Source: Turneriella parva DSM 21527
Lineage (GTDB): Bacteria > Spirochaetota > Leptospiria > Turneriellales > Turneriellaceae
NCBI RefSeq assembly: GCF_000266885.1
Contig: NC_018020.1
Location: forward strand, 2,666,001-2,730,000
DNA length: 64,000 nucleotides
Reading direction: 5' to 3'
A model generated the notes under the pieces. That model saw nothing but the letters and a program-made list of their open reading frames with translations, was not told where the DNA came from and searched no databases. The position numbers and the translations under genes are program-made. Numbering within the stretch: the stretch's first letter is position 1; every line of letters begins with the position of its first letter. Positions 48,160-56,878 of this stretch are shown in pieces.

Positions 48160-48234
48160 GGGAAATTCGCAAGCAGGCGTTTCGCCGCTTTAGCAGCAAT
48201 TTTCGCAGAAAATTGCGAGGCTTGCGAATTTTCC
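48160..48234. repeat. Intergenic inverted repeat with inner hairpins
   Basis: Outer arms 48161-48174 and 48220-48234 match with one bulged T. Inside, 48196-48203 and 48209-48216 form a perfect 8-bp hairpin. The gap 48077-48350 holds this element and a terminator hairpin but no gene. The arms share a GGAAATTCG-like sequence with the element at 22773-22863. Confidence 0.55.
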
Positions 48235-48318
48235 GTCGTGCCCGATATGCAAATCAGATTTTGGGCCCACGAAATTCCACGCGCCTGGGTAAAGGTCTCA
48301 TCACTGGCAGGGCTAAAT

Positions 48319-48352
48319 GGCAAAATTCGGGAAAGCGGGCGAAAGCCCGTTC
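48319..48352 (-). terminator. Terminator-like hairpin, similar to 22826-22860
   Basis: On the minus strand a GCGGGC/GCCCG(T) stem-loop begins at the stop codon of the small secreted-protein gene and is followed by TTTCCCGAATTTT. Apart from the loop it agrees almost base for base with 22826-22860 on the plus strand, which has the same position relative to its upstream gene. Confidence 0.65.
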
Positions 48353-48839
48353 AATCCGCAAACTGCTTCAGCGACTTCTTGAACGCGAGATATGAGGATT
48401 GATATTTTTCATAAGCCTTTTTATCTGCATACTCTATCCCGATCACCCAACGGATTGTACCGTCTTCATTGGTTGTCTCGACATACGACCGGGTGAAGCC
48501 TTGCTTTCGTGGCGAAATCGTGTACCAGCGCTTTTTGAAGCCACCGGTAGTTTCGGTCTTTTCAGTTTTTTCTGTTTCGAGTTCGGGTTTGACGGCGATA
48601 TCGGGCGTCTCGCCTGCCCATTGCGGTGAGAAGATGTAGAATTTCACCAGGCCATCGGGCGAGACGAAAAAGGCGCTGTCAAATTCATGCGGCATGCCAC
48701 TCGATTGTATTGAATTCTGTATCTTGAAACCGGCGGGGTAGTGCACTTCGAACCAGGCACCCCGGTATTTCTTCGTGCCGGCAGCTATGAGCGTTGCCGT
48801 AAGGCAGAGAGCAGCGAGCAGCGCCAAGATGCGTTTCAT
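48351..48839 (-). CDS. Small secreted protein, unknown function
   Basis: 162 residues from ATG 48839, chosen because it starts a signal peptide (MKRILALLAALCLTATLIAAG); the frame is open further upstream to 49064 but that part overlaps the divergent lptC-like gene. The mature protein (KKYRGAWFEVHYPAGFKIQ, FFVSPDGLVKFYIFSPQWAG, WYTISPRKQGFTRSYVETTNEDGTIRWVIGIEYADKKAYEKYQSSYLAFKKSLKQFAD) is a beta-sandwich-like fold often seen as a PsbP-like periplasmic domain. No function is known. Its TGA is followed at once by a terminator-like hairpin. Confidence 0.65.
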   Translation of the reverse strand: MKRILALLAALCLTATLIAAGTKKYRGAWFEVHYPAGFKIQNSIQSSGMPHEFDSAFFVSPDGLVKFYIFSPQWAGETPDIAVKPELETEKTEKTETTGGFKKRWYTISPRKQGFTRSYVETTNEDGTIRWVIGIEYADKKAYEKYQSSYLAFKKSLKQFAD

Positions 48840-48988
48840 GAGGGCAAGGGGCGTCTGCGACGAAGCCTGCCAACTATTTTCAGCCACGCAGGCTTCGCCT
48901 CTGCTTGCGGAACCGAAGGTCACTGTAATTTTGCGATTGCATTTCTGTTTACCCGGCGCGCGAGATATGTTTATCGGTGCCAGCCGCT

Positions 48989-49555
48989 GTGAGACTTCGT
49001 CATATACACCTCTTTCTTTTATCGTGCGTCGTCGGTGCTGCCCTGGCTTGCCGGGGCGAATCAAAGTTTGTACCAGAACTGGCGCACAGCGATCTTGTGC
49101 GCGGCGCCGATGCCACGCTCAGAAATTTCACTGCTGAGGCTTTTCGCAAAGGGTCGATGCTCTACCGCGTGGCAGCTCAGCAGGGTTATATTGTGCAGGT
49201 GAAAGATGAAACACACCTCTACGATCTGCGAATTGAATATTTCGAAACCAACCGCAAGTCGAAAGACTTCGGCAAGGCGACGATCATTACTGCCAAAGAG
49301 TGCAAGATGGAGCAGGGCAACCGCTTCATGACGATTCGCGGCGACGTTCTGGTCGAAGCGCCGCATGGCCGAAAGCTCAAAACGCAAGAGCTTTTCTGGG
49401 ACGAAGCCAAAAACTCGCTTTATTCAAACGTACCTGTCACGGTGCAAGATGGTTCTGGCAACGTGCTCACCGGCACGCGCGGTATTGTGACCGATCGCTC
49501 GCTCAGCCGAACTGTTTTTAAGGGCGGTGTCGGTGCGGGCAGTGGTGGCTTTTAG
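48989..49555 (+). CDS. lptC: LptC-like LPS-export protein
   Basis: About 188 residues from GTG 48989; GTG 48977 is also in frame. The N-terminus has a membrane anchor (RHIHLFLLSCVVGAALAC). Then the beta-jellyroll of LptC: LRNFTAEAFRKGSMLYRVAAQQGYIVQ, TIITAKECKMEQGNRFMTIRGDVLVEAPHGRKLKTQELFWDEAKNSLYSNVPVTVQDGSGNVLTGTRGIVTDRSLSRTVFKGGVGA. LptC takes LPS from LptBFG to LptA. It overlaps murJ by one base (TAGTG), so an LPS-transport gene is co-translated with the lipid II flippase gene. Confidence 0.8.
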   Translation: MRLRHIHLFLLSCVVGAALACRGESKFVPELAHSDLVRGADATLRNFTAEAFRKGSMLYRVAAQQGYIVQVKDETHLYDLRIEYFETNRKSKDFGKATIITAKECKMEQGNRFMTIRGDVLVEAPHGRKLKTQELFWDEAKNSLYSNVPVTVQDGSGNVLTGTRGIVTDRSLSRTVFKGGVGAGSGGF

Positions 49556-51159
49556 TGTCGCTCGAACAGAAGTCGCATAACCGCGAGACGCTGAAGAACT
49601 CTTCGATCTTTTCGCTCTTCACCTCGATGTCGCGGGTGCTTGGGCTGTTGCGCGATATGCTGAAGGCATATGCGTTCGGTACCGGGCCGCTGTCTGTTGC
49701 CTTTGATATTGCCTTTCGCCTCAACAACATGCTGCGCAACCTGGTTGCCGAAGGTGCGCTGTCGCAGGCATTCGTGCCGCTCTACAACCGCTACGCGGCC
49801 GAGGGTGAGAATAAGGCGCGCGAGGCTGCAGGCGTCGTGATTGTGTTTGTTGCGATTACCATGACGCTGGTTACCTGCGTGGTGATCTTTGCGCTGCCCT
49901 ATCTTATGCCGCTCTTGCTTGCGAGCGAACACATGCCGGCCGACCAGCTGCAACTCACGATAAACCTCAGCCAGTTGCTTTTCCCTTATCTCGTGATGAT
50001 GAGCGTCGCATCGCTCTACATGGGCATACAATATTCTCACAAGATATTCTGGGCAGCGAGCTTTGGCCCGGCGCTGTTGAATATTGTTATTTTGGTGTTT
50101 TTCGGCGCTTATGCCGCTTGGGTGCGCCTGACGCATGGCGCCTTCGACGTGACTTCTGTCTACGTATTTTCAATCGCGACCCTCGCGGCGGCAGTCGCTC
50201 AGGTGGCCTTTCAGATCTATACCGTTCACCGCCGCGGCCTGGCACCGCGTTACAGTTTTTCGCTGAAGCACGGAGCGTTAAAGGCTCTGGGCTCGATGAT
50301 GCTACCGGCAGTTTTTGCAGCGTCGATGCAAGAAGTTGGCCAGCTCATCGACGTGTATCTCGCGACGTCGCTCAGCGACCGCGTGCCTGAAGCGATCTCT
50401 GCGCTCACCTATTCGCATCGCCTGATTCAGCTGCCGATCGGTGTTTTCGGCGTCGCGGTTGCGACAGCCAGCCTGCCACAGCTTTCGAAAATTTACCAAA
50501 CTGATGCAACAGGCGAGACGTTCTCAGGCAGCCTTGCCTACTCGGTGAGGCTTAACTTCTTCTTTCTATTGCCCGCGGTCGCCGGTCTGATGGTTTTCAG
50601 CGAGCCGATTGTGCGTGTCATCTTTCAGCGTGGCGCTTTCACCGGTCGATCGACCGAAGTCACGGCGCTCGCGCTGATGTGTTATGCCCCTGGCATTCTC
50701 GCGTATTCGCTGCAGAAACTTTTCACTATTTCGCTCTATGCGCGCATGAACACACATACCCCCGCGATCATCACGGCCGTTGCGCTTGTCATGAATTTCG
50801 CTTTAAGTCTCTTTCTCATGCAGTCGATGCTGCACGGCGGTCTTGCTGCAGGCTCGGCCATTGCAGCATGGTGTGGAGTTCTCATTTACATCGTCGTTTT
50901 GCTGCGGGGCAAGGTTCTGCGCTCCCCCATTACGCTATTGCAAGACCTGGCGCGTATTTTTGCCGTGAACCTGGTATTCGCAGGTTTGCTCGTGGCGCTG
51001 CGCCAGTATGTCTTTCCCGAGCGGGCTTTGTTGCAACTCGCAGTGGCGATACCTGTGGCTATGGCGGCATACGTAGCTCTTGCGCGCGTGGCGCACATAG
51101 CCGAGGCGCATGTGCTGACGGAATTTTTGACCAGACTGCGGCGACGTCTGCCATTCTAA
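49555..51159 (+). CDS. murJ: Lipid II flippase MurJ
   Basis: 534 residues, start GTG 49555 overlapping the upstream stop. MurJ moves lipid II over the inner membrane for peptidoglycan synthesis. About 14 membrane helices; SSIFSLFTSMSRVLGLLRDMLKAYAFGTGPLSVAFDIAFRLNNMLRNLVAEGALSQAFVPLYN is the hallmark N-terminus with the conserved Arg residues (SRVLGLLRD) and the LRNLVAEGALSQAFVP motif. ALTYSHRLIQLPIGVFGVAVATASLPQLSKI and IVRVIFQRGAFTGRSTEVTALALMCYAPGILAYSLQKLF are typical of the second half. A perfect 18-bp hairpin covers its stop. Confidence 0.95.
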   Translation: MSLEQKSHNRETLKNSSIFSLFTSMSRVLGLLRDMLKAYAFGTGPLSVAFDIAFRLNNMLRNLVAEGALSQAFVPLYNRYAAEGENKAREAAGVVIVFVAITMTLVTCVVIFALPYLMPLLLASEHMPADQLQLTINLSQLLFPYLVMMSVASLYMGIQYSHKIFWAASFGPALLNIVILVFFGAYAAWVRLTHGAFDVTSVYVFSIATLAAAVAQVAFQIYTVHRRGLAPRYSFSLKHGALKALGSMMLPAVFAASMQEVGQLIDVYLATSLSDRVPEAISALTYSHRLIQLPIGVFGVAVATASLPQLSKIYQTDATGETFSGSLAYSVRLNFFFLLPAVAGLMVFSEPIVRVIFQRGAFTGRSTEVTALALMCYAPGILAYSLQKLFTISLYARMNTHTPAIITAVALVMNFALSLFLMQSMLHGGLAAGSAIAAWCGVLIYIVVLLRGKVLRSPITLLQDLARIFAVNLVFAGLLVALRQYVFPERALLQLAVAIPVAMAAYVALARVAHIAEAHVLTEFLTRLRRRLPF

Positions 51160-51198
51160 TTCTTACTTGGCACGCCAACGGGCGTGCCAAGTAAGAAT
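51159..51198 (+). terminator. Perfect 18-bp hairpin after murJ
   Basis: Arms 51159-51176 and 51181-51198 pair exactly with an AACG loop. The stem begins on the last base of the murJ TAA. No U-tract. The ATG of the next gene is four bases further, so it may be sequestered or the hairpin may only work as a processing site. Confidence 0.65.
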
Positions 51199-51202
51199 CC
51201 TC

Positions 51203-51883
51203 ATGCGTTTTATCGTGCTTCGCCATCAAGAAGAAGAAGGTCTCGGCACTATTGCCGAATGGCTGAAACTAAACGGACACTCGCATTTCTATGTGAACCT
51301 ATTCGCAAAGCAGCGCCCACCGTCGAATGCGCTCATGGCATACGACGCGCTCGTGTCAATGGGTGGGCCCATGTCGGTCAATGACGACAGTGAGCTCATG
51401 CAGACGTCACTTGCGCTGACCGCTGATTTCGTGCAGGCGAAGAGGCCGGTCTTAGGTGTTTGCCTCGGCGCACAGGCAATTGCAAAGGTGGCCGGTGGCA
51501 CAGTTGCGCAATCTGCCTTTGAACTCGGGTTTGACCGCGTCTCGCCGGTATCGGCGCACCCATTCTTTGCCTCTGGAAAGCTGGCGGTCGAAGATTGGGA
51601 TGTCTTTCAATGGCATGGCGAAAACTTTACGCTCCCGGCAGGTGCCGCTCACCTGTTCAGCGGCAAGCTTGTCGCAAACCAGGGTTTCACCTACAAGCAG
51701 GCTCTCGGCCTGCAGTTTCACAACGAACTTTCACTGGAATGGTATACAATGTGGTACGAGGGCCTGCGCCACAAATTCGAGAATATGGATAAACTCGTAC
51801 CACCCTCGGCTGATATGCCGTTTGTGTCTCTCAAGACGAATTTGTTCGCTCTGTTGAATACTTGGCAACGCGAATGGTCTTAG
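51203..51883 (+). CDS. Class I glutamine amidotransferase-domain protein
   Basis: 226 residues from ATG 51203. The nucleophile Cys is in VLGVCLGAQAIAKVAGG (about residue 88), and the His and Glu in LGLQFHNELSLEWY (about 175-180, with Asn between so the pair is His-x-Glu). MGGPMSVNDD is the usual loop. No synthase domain is fused and no such partner lies beside it. The family includes gamma-glutamyl-peptide hydrolase-like and GuaA-like proteins of unknown role. It has no ribosome site of its own apart from the hairpin region. Confidence 0.85.
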   Translation: MRFIVLRHQEEEGLGTIAEWLKLNGHSHFYVNLFAKQRPPSNALMAYDALVSMGGPMSVNDDSELMQTSLALTADFVQAKRPVLGVCLGAQAIAKVAGGTVAQSAFELGFDRVSPVSAHPFFASGKLAVEDWDVFQWHGENFTLPAGAAHLFSGKLVANQGFTYKQALGLQFHNELSLEWYTMWYEGLRHKFENMDKLVPPSADMPFVSLKTNLFALLNTWQREWS

Positions 51884-52530
51884 CCTTTTTGCCCATGAAT
51901 TAATTCATGGGCAAAAAGGCGCACGAACTTCTCAATGCCCTCTTTCCTAGCCCCGAACCGAAACGCATCACCAATTACAGCAAAGTAAACACGTTCGTGT
52001 TTGGGCAGCTCGTGAACATTATCGAGCGTAATGCCGCCGATCAGAACCAGCGGTAACGACGTGCGCGTCAGATATTCGCCGACCACGTGCCGGTTGGTCG
52101 CGACATCAGGCTTGGTCGGGCTGGGGAACATGGTGCCGAGCGCAATGTACGCAGGCGCTGGTTTGGCTTTGAGCGCGAGGGCGAGTTCGGCAAAACCGTG
52201 CGTCGATCTGCCGTAAGGCACGGTCAGCCCAGAAGGCAGCGCATCTTCTTGCCCCAGATGCAGCGGCAGTGCATACTTTTCTGCGAGCCCAGCATGGTCA
52301 TTGACCACAAGGCTCGTGCCAGCGCTGCGGCATATGTCTATCAGCGGCAAAAGATTCGTTTCGTACTCGCGCGCCGAAATACCCTTATGCCGGTATTGTA
52401 TCGTTCTGCATCCCCCTTTGGTTGCGCCGGTGACAAAATCAGCGGTAGTCAGACCGTGCTTTGCGCAGGTTTCACCGTCGCAGATAAGGTAGAGGTGATA
52501 TTGATCGGATAAAATACCGCTTGCGTGCAT
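51880..52530 (-). CDS. thiE: Thiamine-phosphate synthase-like protein
   Basis: 216 residues from ATG 52530; GTG 52575 would add 15. ThiE joins HMP-PP and THZ-P to thiamine phosphate. The TIM-barrel landmarks: YHLYLICDGETCAKHGLTTADFVTGATKGGCRTIQYRHKGISAREYETNLLPLIDICRSAGTSLVVNDHAGLAEKYALPLHLGQEDALPSG, then STHGFAELALALKAKPAPAYIALGTMFPSPTKPD, PLVLIGGITLDNVHEL and VYFAVIGDAFRFG. The usual (Q)R.K..... pyrophosphate site appears as IQYRHKG. No other thi genes and no TPP riboswitch are nearby. Its last ten codons run through the palindrome shared with the convergent gene. Confidence 0.85.
   Translation of the reverse strand: MHASGILSDQYHLYLICDGETCAKHGLTTADFVTGATKGGCRTIQYRHKGISAREYETNLLPLIDICRSAGTSLVVNDHAGLAEKYALPLHLGQEDALPSGLTVPYGRSTHGFAELALALKAKPAPAYIALGTMFPSPTKPDVATNRHVVGEYLTRTSLPLVLIGGITLDNVHELPKHERVYFAVIGDAFRFGARKEGIEKFVRLFAHELIHGQKG
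51883..51920. terminator. Perfect 38-bp palindrome in convergent 3' ends
   Basis: 51883-51901 is exactly complementary to 51902-51920. It starts at the last base of the amidotransferase stop and lies wholly inside the 3' coding end of thiE, so thiE codons are fixed by the palindrome. A run of five T (or A) is inside the arm on both strands, which could act as a bidirectional terminator. Confidence 0.7.
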
Positions 52531-52708
52531 ATGGATGTCTGGTGAAATACCAGAGAGAGGCAGGTTGCAAAGCACTTAGGTGGCTGGTCGCAAGGGCGTT
52601 CGCTTCGAGCGCCTCAGCGACCGCTTAGCGCACAAAATAAGCCGTTCGTTGCGGCGTGGTCTCGTTTTTACGATGCGCTCGAAGCAAATGGTTCGTTGCA
52701 ACAGGCTC

Positions 52709-52739
52709 GCCGATGGCTGAGGTGCTCGAAGCCATCGGC
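52709..52739 (+). promoter_or_regulatory. Leader hairpin before secreted-protein gene
   Basis: A perfect 9-bp stem (52709-52717 with 52731-52739) with a 13-base loop, 45 bp upstream of the start codon at 52785. The divergent gap 52576-52784 holds nothing else obvious; no good -35/-10 pair was seen. Confidence 0.45.
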
Positions 52740-52784
52740 ATGTGTACCCAGACCGAGGTAAGCTGCAATCTGCCCAAAGGATGT

Positions 52785-53564
52785 ATGATGCGAAAAATAT
52801 TTTTGATTCTTCTTCTGGCGCTACCCCTGTACGCCAATATGCGCGCCCCAGTCATGATCAAACGCGGCGCGAGCGCGCTCAAATCGGTCTCTGCCGCGAA
52901 AATGGAAGTGCTCTCTGAGAGCCTCGAATTCGATTGCCCGGCCGCATACACGGGCGGCGTCAACCTGACATTCTTTGCCGACGCAGCATGCTCAGCGCGC
53001 GTCACATACCGCATTCGTTCGCAGGCGTTGAGCGTGCAGCTTGCCTTCGTCTATTCGGGAACATCTGAAATCTCGTGGCAGCTCGCAGGCAAAACCTACA
53101 CGAGTAAACCCGCGCCGCTCTCTTCGCAACAAAAGTCGTGCCCGCATTGTCCGCAGTCTCTGGCGCGGCTGCAGACCGCGTTGCAGACTTTAGATCTTGC
53201 CGAGGGCGAGAACACCCTCGTTATCAGCTACCGGCAGCCACTCGAATTTCGCGAATCGGGGCACAACTATTTCAGCGCAGGCAAATGGAAGCAGGGGTTT
53301 AGTTATGAGCTGTGGCCGATCGCCGAATGGCAGTGGGCAACGGGCTTTCACGCCGATCTGCGGCTCTCTATCGCCGCGCGCGACGGCTTTCTCGGCATCG
53401 GTTACAAAGATGACACGATACGCTGCTACATCGACGAAGACGGTAAGTTCAGTGAGGTGGATTTATCCCTTTCGAAGCCGTCTGCCGGCGCGCGCTCAGC
53501 CTCTGCCCGTGTCGAGCCCAAAAGAGCCCCGCAGCGGCTCAGATGTGAGTATGCTGCGGGGTAA
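52785..53564 (+). CDS. Secreted protein, unknown function
   Basis: 259 residues from ATG 52785 (ATG 52788 is equal), with AAAGG just upstream. Signal peptide MMRKIFLILLLALPLYA. The mature part is beta-rich with no known family: MRAPVMIKRGASALKSVSAAKMEVLSESLEFDC, CSARVTYRIRSQALSVQLAFVYSGTSEISWQLAGKTYTSK, a Cys pair SCPHCPQ (CxxC), and NTLVISYRQPLEFRESGHNYFSAGKWKQGFSYELWPIAEWQW. The CPHC resembles a thiol-disulfide motif but the context is not thioredoxin-like. Convergent with the LamG lipoprotein gene, 23 bp apart. Confidence 0.65.
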   Translation: MMRKIFLILLLALPLYANMRAPVMIKRGASALKSVSAAKMEVLSESLEFDCPAAYTGGVNLTFFADAACSARVTYRIRSQALSVQLAFVYSGTSEISWQLAGKTYTSKPAPLSSQQKSCPHCPQSLARLQTALQTLDLAEGENTLVISYRQPLEFRESGHNYFSAGKWKQGFSYELWPIAEWQWATGFHADLRLSIAARDGFLGIGYKDDTIRCYIDEDGKFSEVDLSLSKPSAGARSASARVEPKRAPQRLRCEYAAG

Positions 53565-53587
53565 GTCGAATATTGAGTGAAGGAGCT

Positions 53588-55171
53588 TTATTCGTAGTAG
53601 ATTAGCTGAGCCAAGGTAGCATCAACCGGAAAATTATATATCTTGATTTCATCCATCAATCCTGTAATCGGATTCGCACCACCGTCGGGTGCACCGAACG
53701 TGAGCGTTGCGTTTGTATTGAAATCTGTTCGAATTGCGTTTGTAGTGCCTTCTTCAAAGCCATTGACATAAAGCGTCGCCAAACCGCTGAGGCGATCGAC
53801 GCTGATCATCACGTGGTTCCAGGTGACATCTGATATCAGGCCTCCAGGGGTAGAAATCGCCAAGCTGAGCGTCCCATTTCCGGTTTCGAAATTCACTGCG
53901 CCGGTCGCATCGACATAAAGTCGAAAGCCATCTGTGCTGGCACCAAGCCCCGAGTTGGCGACGATAACGCAACTGGTACTACAGGCGGTAACACTGGTGA
54001 TATTCACCCAGGCGGCAATCGTGAAAAAATTACCCGGATCTTGGCCCAAGATAGTCATGTTCGATGTTGAGCCGTCGAATTCACCAGCCTCGGTGCCGTC
54101 GTAAGAGCCCGTGCTTGAATCACCAATAGCTGTGCAGATTGCACTCCAAGGTGTCATAGAAAAACCGAGATTTGGGCAAGACGTCGCCGGTGCAAACATG
54201 TCGAACCAGTGGTCTGGTGGTGGGGCCAACGCAGCAGAAAAGTCTAAGCCAAGAAACCCGGCTGAATCCCACAAATCTTTCGAAGTGTGGCTGGTGATGA
54301 CATAAAGATCTTCGGTGAACCCATCGAAAAAATCGAACGCAGAAAATAGCACTAGATCATTTGCGGCGCTGTCGGCGTTGAACGTTGACATGCTAGTAAT
54401 GGAAAGGCCACTGAATGCAAGCGATGTGTCGAGGTCAAAAATCGGGCCGAAGTATTGCTGACCAGCGGCAGCAAATGTCGAACCGTAAAAGACCCCAATA
54501 ATTGCGTCTTCGTAACCCGAATTTTCTTGCCTGACCTGCGTTGCTGACGTTGCATTATCCATACCGTAGCCGAACGGCGTGACATTTGCACCACCAGGGT
54601 CAAATGAATGCCCGATGCCCGATCCGTCCGTTGAAAATAGTTTATTTCCATCGCCTGAGATGCCAATGATTGTGTGGCCAACGGTGGCAGTGTTATTTGT
54701 AATTGGTGATAAAGATGACGAACCGGGGTTTGTGGGGTCGACTGTCGCGGAGCTTATACCCGTATAATTCACGTAGACGACCACATTTGTCCCTGAGGCC
54801 TTCGCTGCGAATGAGATTTTTGAACCCGCGCCTATTCCGCTGGTGATTTTTTGCGGCGTGTTAAAGAAAGGTAAGAACTCGCCGTCAAAGGCAGTTGTCG
54901 ATTTCGCAACGTATAAGTCATGCAATCCACCCTGGTTCGAACCAAAAACCAGTGCCAGATATCCGTCACTCAGTTTAACCAGATATGGGCTATATTCGTC
55001 AGTACCCGGCTGTGAAATTGTCGACCCGTCGGCGAGGCGTAGGCTTGCCTTGCCCTTGATTTTGCCCAGCATCTCTTTCTCGCCTGGCACGGGCTTTGAG
55101 CAGTTGGCGGCGAGCAGCCCTAAGAGGGCGGCAAGTACCCACATGCTGGTGTTGCGCAGTTTCTTCGACAT
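53588..55171 (-). CDS. LamG-domain lipoprotein
   Basis: 527 residues from ATG 55171. Lipoprotein signal (MSKKLRNTSMWVLAALLGLLAANC, Cys24). The middle region (about 40-330) looks beta-propeller-like with Ser/Thr/Gly-rich strands (SDGYLALVFGSNQGGLHDLYVAKS). The C-terminal 200 residues form a LamG/concanavalin-like lectin domain: GEFDGSTSNMTILGQDPGNFFTIAAWVNITS, WNHVMISVDRLSGLATLYVNGFEEGTT, GLMDEIKIYNFPVDATLAQL. Such lipoproteins occur in families in leptospires, likely surface-exposed. The composition is lower in GC than the neighbours. It lies 163 bp after the haem-barrel gene on the same strand. Confidence 0.75.
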   Translation of the reverse strand: MSKKLRNTSMWVLAALLGLLAANCSKPVPGEKEMLGKIKGKASLRLADGSTISQPGTDEYSPYLVKLSDGYLALVFGSNQGGLHDLYVAKSTTAFDGEFLPFFNTPQKITSGIGAGSKISFAAKASGTNVVVYVNYTGISSATVDPTNPGSSSLSPITNNTATVGHTIIGISGDGNKLFSTDGSGIGHSFDPGGANVTPFGYGMDNATSATQVRQENSGYEDAIIGVFYGSTFAAAGQQYFGPIFDLDTSLAFSGLSITSMSTFNADSAANDLVLFSAFDFFDGFTEDLYVITSHTSKDLWDSAGFLGLDFSAALAPPPDHWFDMFAPATSCPNLGFSMTPWSAICTAIGDSSTGSYDGTEAGEFDGSTSNMTILGQDPGNFFTIAAWVNITSVTACSTSCVIVANSGLGASTDGFRLYVDATGAVNFETGNGTLSLAISTPGGLISDVTWNHVMISVDRLSGLATLYVNGFEEGTTNAIRTDFNTNATLTFGAPDGGANPITGLMDEIKIYNFPVDATLAQLIYYE

Positions 55172-55334
55172 AGGGCCAGCTTGGGTGTCTATATACAGAT
55201 TGCCAAGCATTTTGGGGGCAGACCGCGAATCTTTAGTCGGTGATTTATTCGTTCGACGCATACGCTGTTGTGACGGTGCGAGACACATTTGCGCGACAAC
55301 GGAATTGGCATACTTATGCCCTAATCTGCGCCTC

Positions 55335-56873
55335 TTAGAAATAGGCGTGGCTAATGATTATCCATTGCTTGTCGCTGAGGTTATCGAGCGGGTTGGCAAA
55401 TGAAGCGTCGGTAGCGCCGCCGGCCGGGCCTATCCACACGAGGCGGTACTCTACCAGCAGCTTGAACCAGCTGAGGGGTGTAAATTCGATACCGAAACCA
55501 TAACGACCCGTGGCCGTACCGCGCCGCGCGGTGTCTGCAACGTAATAATGATGGTTCACTTTCAGGTTGATGCCGCTAAAAAGCAGGTAATCCACGCCAA
55601 TAAATGAGGCATAAAACTGCCGGTTCGCAAAAGCACCGCTGTATTCGCCGACCGCCAATTCGCCCATAATGGTGAGCGGGTGCCTAAACCAGAAACGCCC
55701 GGGGTTGATGTAGCCGTCAACTGAGACTGCGCGCAAATTGCCGCCATATTCGCGCGCGCGCTCTTTCATCATTGCCGACGCACCCAAGCCATACGCGAGG
55801 TCGCGCCAGCCTGCGGCCACCGACGCACCGAACCCCTGCGGATTAATCACGAAATTCTGCGCTGCATCGCCGATGCGCTGGCCCCCGTTATTGGCGAAGA
55901 CGGCAACATTGAGGTAGGGGTAGTTCGCGGCAAGGCCCGCTTCGAGGCCCATGACTGCACTGTATTTGCGGCTGAGATCCATCTCGAAATTTCGCCGCAC
56001 GAACGCCGTGTGGTCTTCTTGACGAAGGCCAAACGTCGGTTGAAAAATACCGCCGCGCAGATAAAGCTGGTAAGGCAGTTCGTGCAGCATGAGGTAGGCG
56101 TTACGAATCGTATACATTTCGTCGGCGCGGCGGGGGCGCCCTGTGGTGAATTCATCGGTACGCCCGACAAGTCCCAGCGTAGCGGCAGCCGAAAAGTTAC
56201 GCACCGGTTGAACGCGCGCACCGAGATCGAATTGCATCGGGAAAAATGCTTCGCGTGTATCTGTTTTCAGGTACGCAAGGCGCATATCGCCGCCCACTTG
56301 CAGCAGTGGCCGTGCGTTCAGCTTGCCATAGATTCCGTATTCGGGGGCATATTTGTTTGCCCCCGGGGCCGCGCCGTACGGTGTGCCATAGACGAACGGG
56401 TCGTAGAGAAAATAGTCTGCGGGCAGGCCGTGCGTGCGGTATTTGTCTGCCTTCGTCGCCTGCGCCGGCTCGACTTTTTGAGGGACAGTGGCGTTAGCCG
56501 GTGGTAAAGCGGCCGGTTCTGCGGGCTTCTTTATGCGGGCAATCAGGGCACCGAGATTGCGGTCTCGGTCATGCCATGGGCGGGTTTCTGATTCCCAGAT
56601 CGGCAGCGTCGAACTCCCGAGATATCTACCCGCTGCAGTGCGCATGCCGCCGCCACCGGGGTCGGTGTGGCAGCCCTGGCAAGACATGTTGCATTTGCGT
56701 TCTGCAAGCGGGGGATCTTGCCATGCACGCTGTTTGTCCGTTTCAAAAGGGTAAGCATGGCAGCTGTCGCATTGCCTGCCTTCTCTCGCCGTATAGAGCG
56801 GTAAGCTATGAACCTGCAGCGAAAAGAGAAGCGCGGCGCAGACAAGAAATTTCGCCGCCGGCTTCAGGTGCAT
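55335..56873 (-). CDS. Outer-membrane barrel with N-terminal di-haem (CxxCH) domain
   Basis: 512 residues. Signal peptide (about 1-23), then CDSCH at 35-39 and CQGCH at 65-69, two canonical c-haem attachment motifs, with another Cys at 61. Residues about 90-150 are a Pro/Ala-rich linker (KPAEPAALPPANATVPQKVEPAQ). The remaining 350 residues are amphipathic beta-strands: MRLAYLKTDTREAFFPMQFDLGARVQPVRNFSAAATLGLVGRTDEF, LYLRGGIFQPTFGLRQEDHTAFVRRNFEMDLSRKYSAVMGLE and a final aromatic strand ISHAYF. This is a cytochrome-barrel fusion. It starts five bases after the Rieske gene stop, so the two form one operon. Confidence 0.8.
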   Translation of the reverse strand: MHLKPAAKFLVCAALLFSLQVHSLPLYTAREGRQCDSCHAYPFETDKQRAWQDPPLAERKCNMSCQGCHTDPGGGGMRTAAGRYLGSSTLPIWESETRPWHDRDRNLGALIARIKKPAEPAALPPANATVPQKVEPAQATKADKYRTHGLPADYFLYDPFVYGTPYGAAPGANKYAPEYGIYGKLNARPLLQVGGDMRLAYLKTDTREAFFPMQFDLGARVQPVRNFSAAATLGLVGRTDEFTTGRPRRADEMYTIRNAYLMLHELPYQLYLRGGIFQPTFGLRQEDHTAFVRRNFEMDLSRKYSAVMGLEAGLAANYPYLNVAVFANNGGQRIGDAAQNFVINPQGFGASVAAGWRDLAYGLGASAMMKERAREYGGNLRAVSVDGYINPGRFWFRHPLTIMGELAVGEYSGAFANRQFYASFIGVDYLLFSGINLKVNHHYYVADTARRGTATGRYGFGIEFTPLSWFKLLVEYRLVWIGPAGGATDASFANPLDNLSDKQWIIISHAYF

Positions 56874-56878
56874 CGCGC

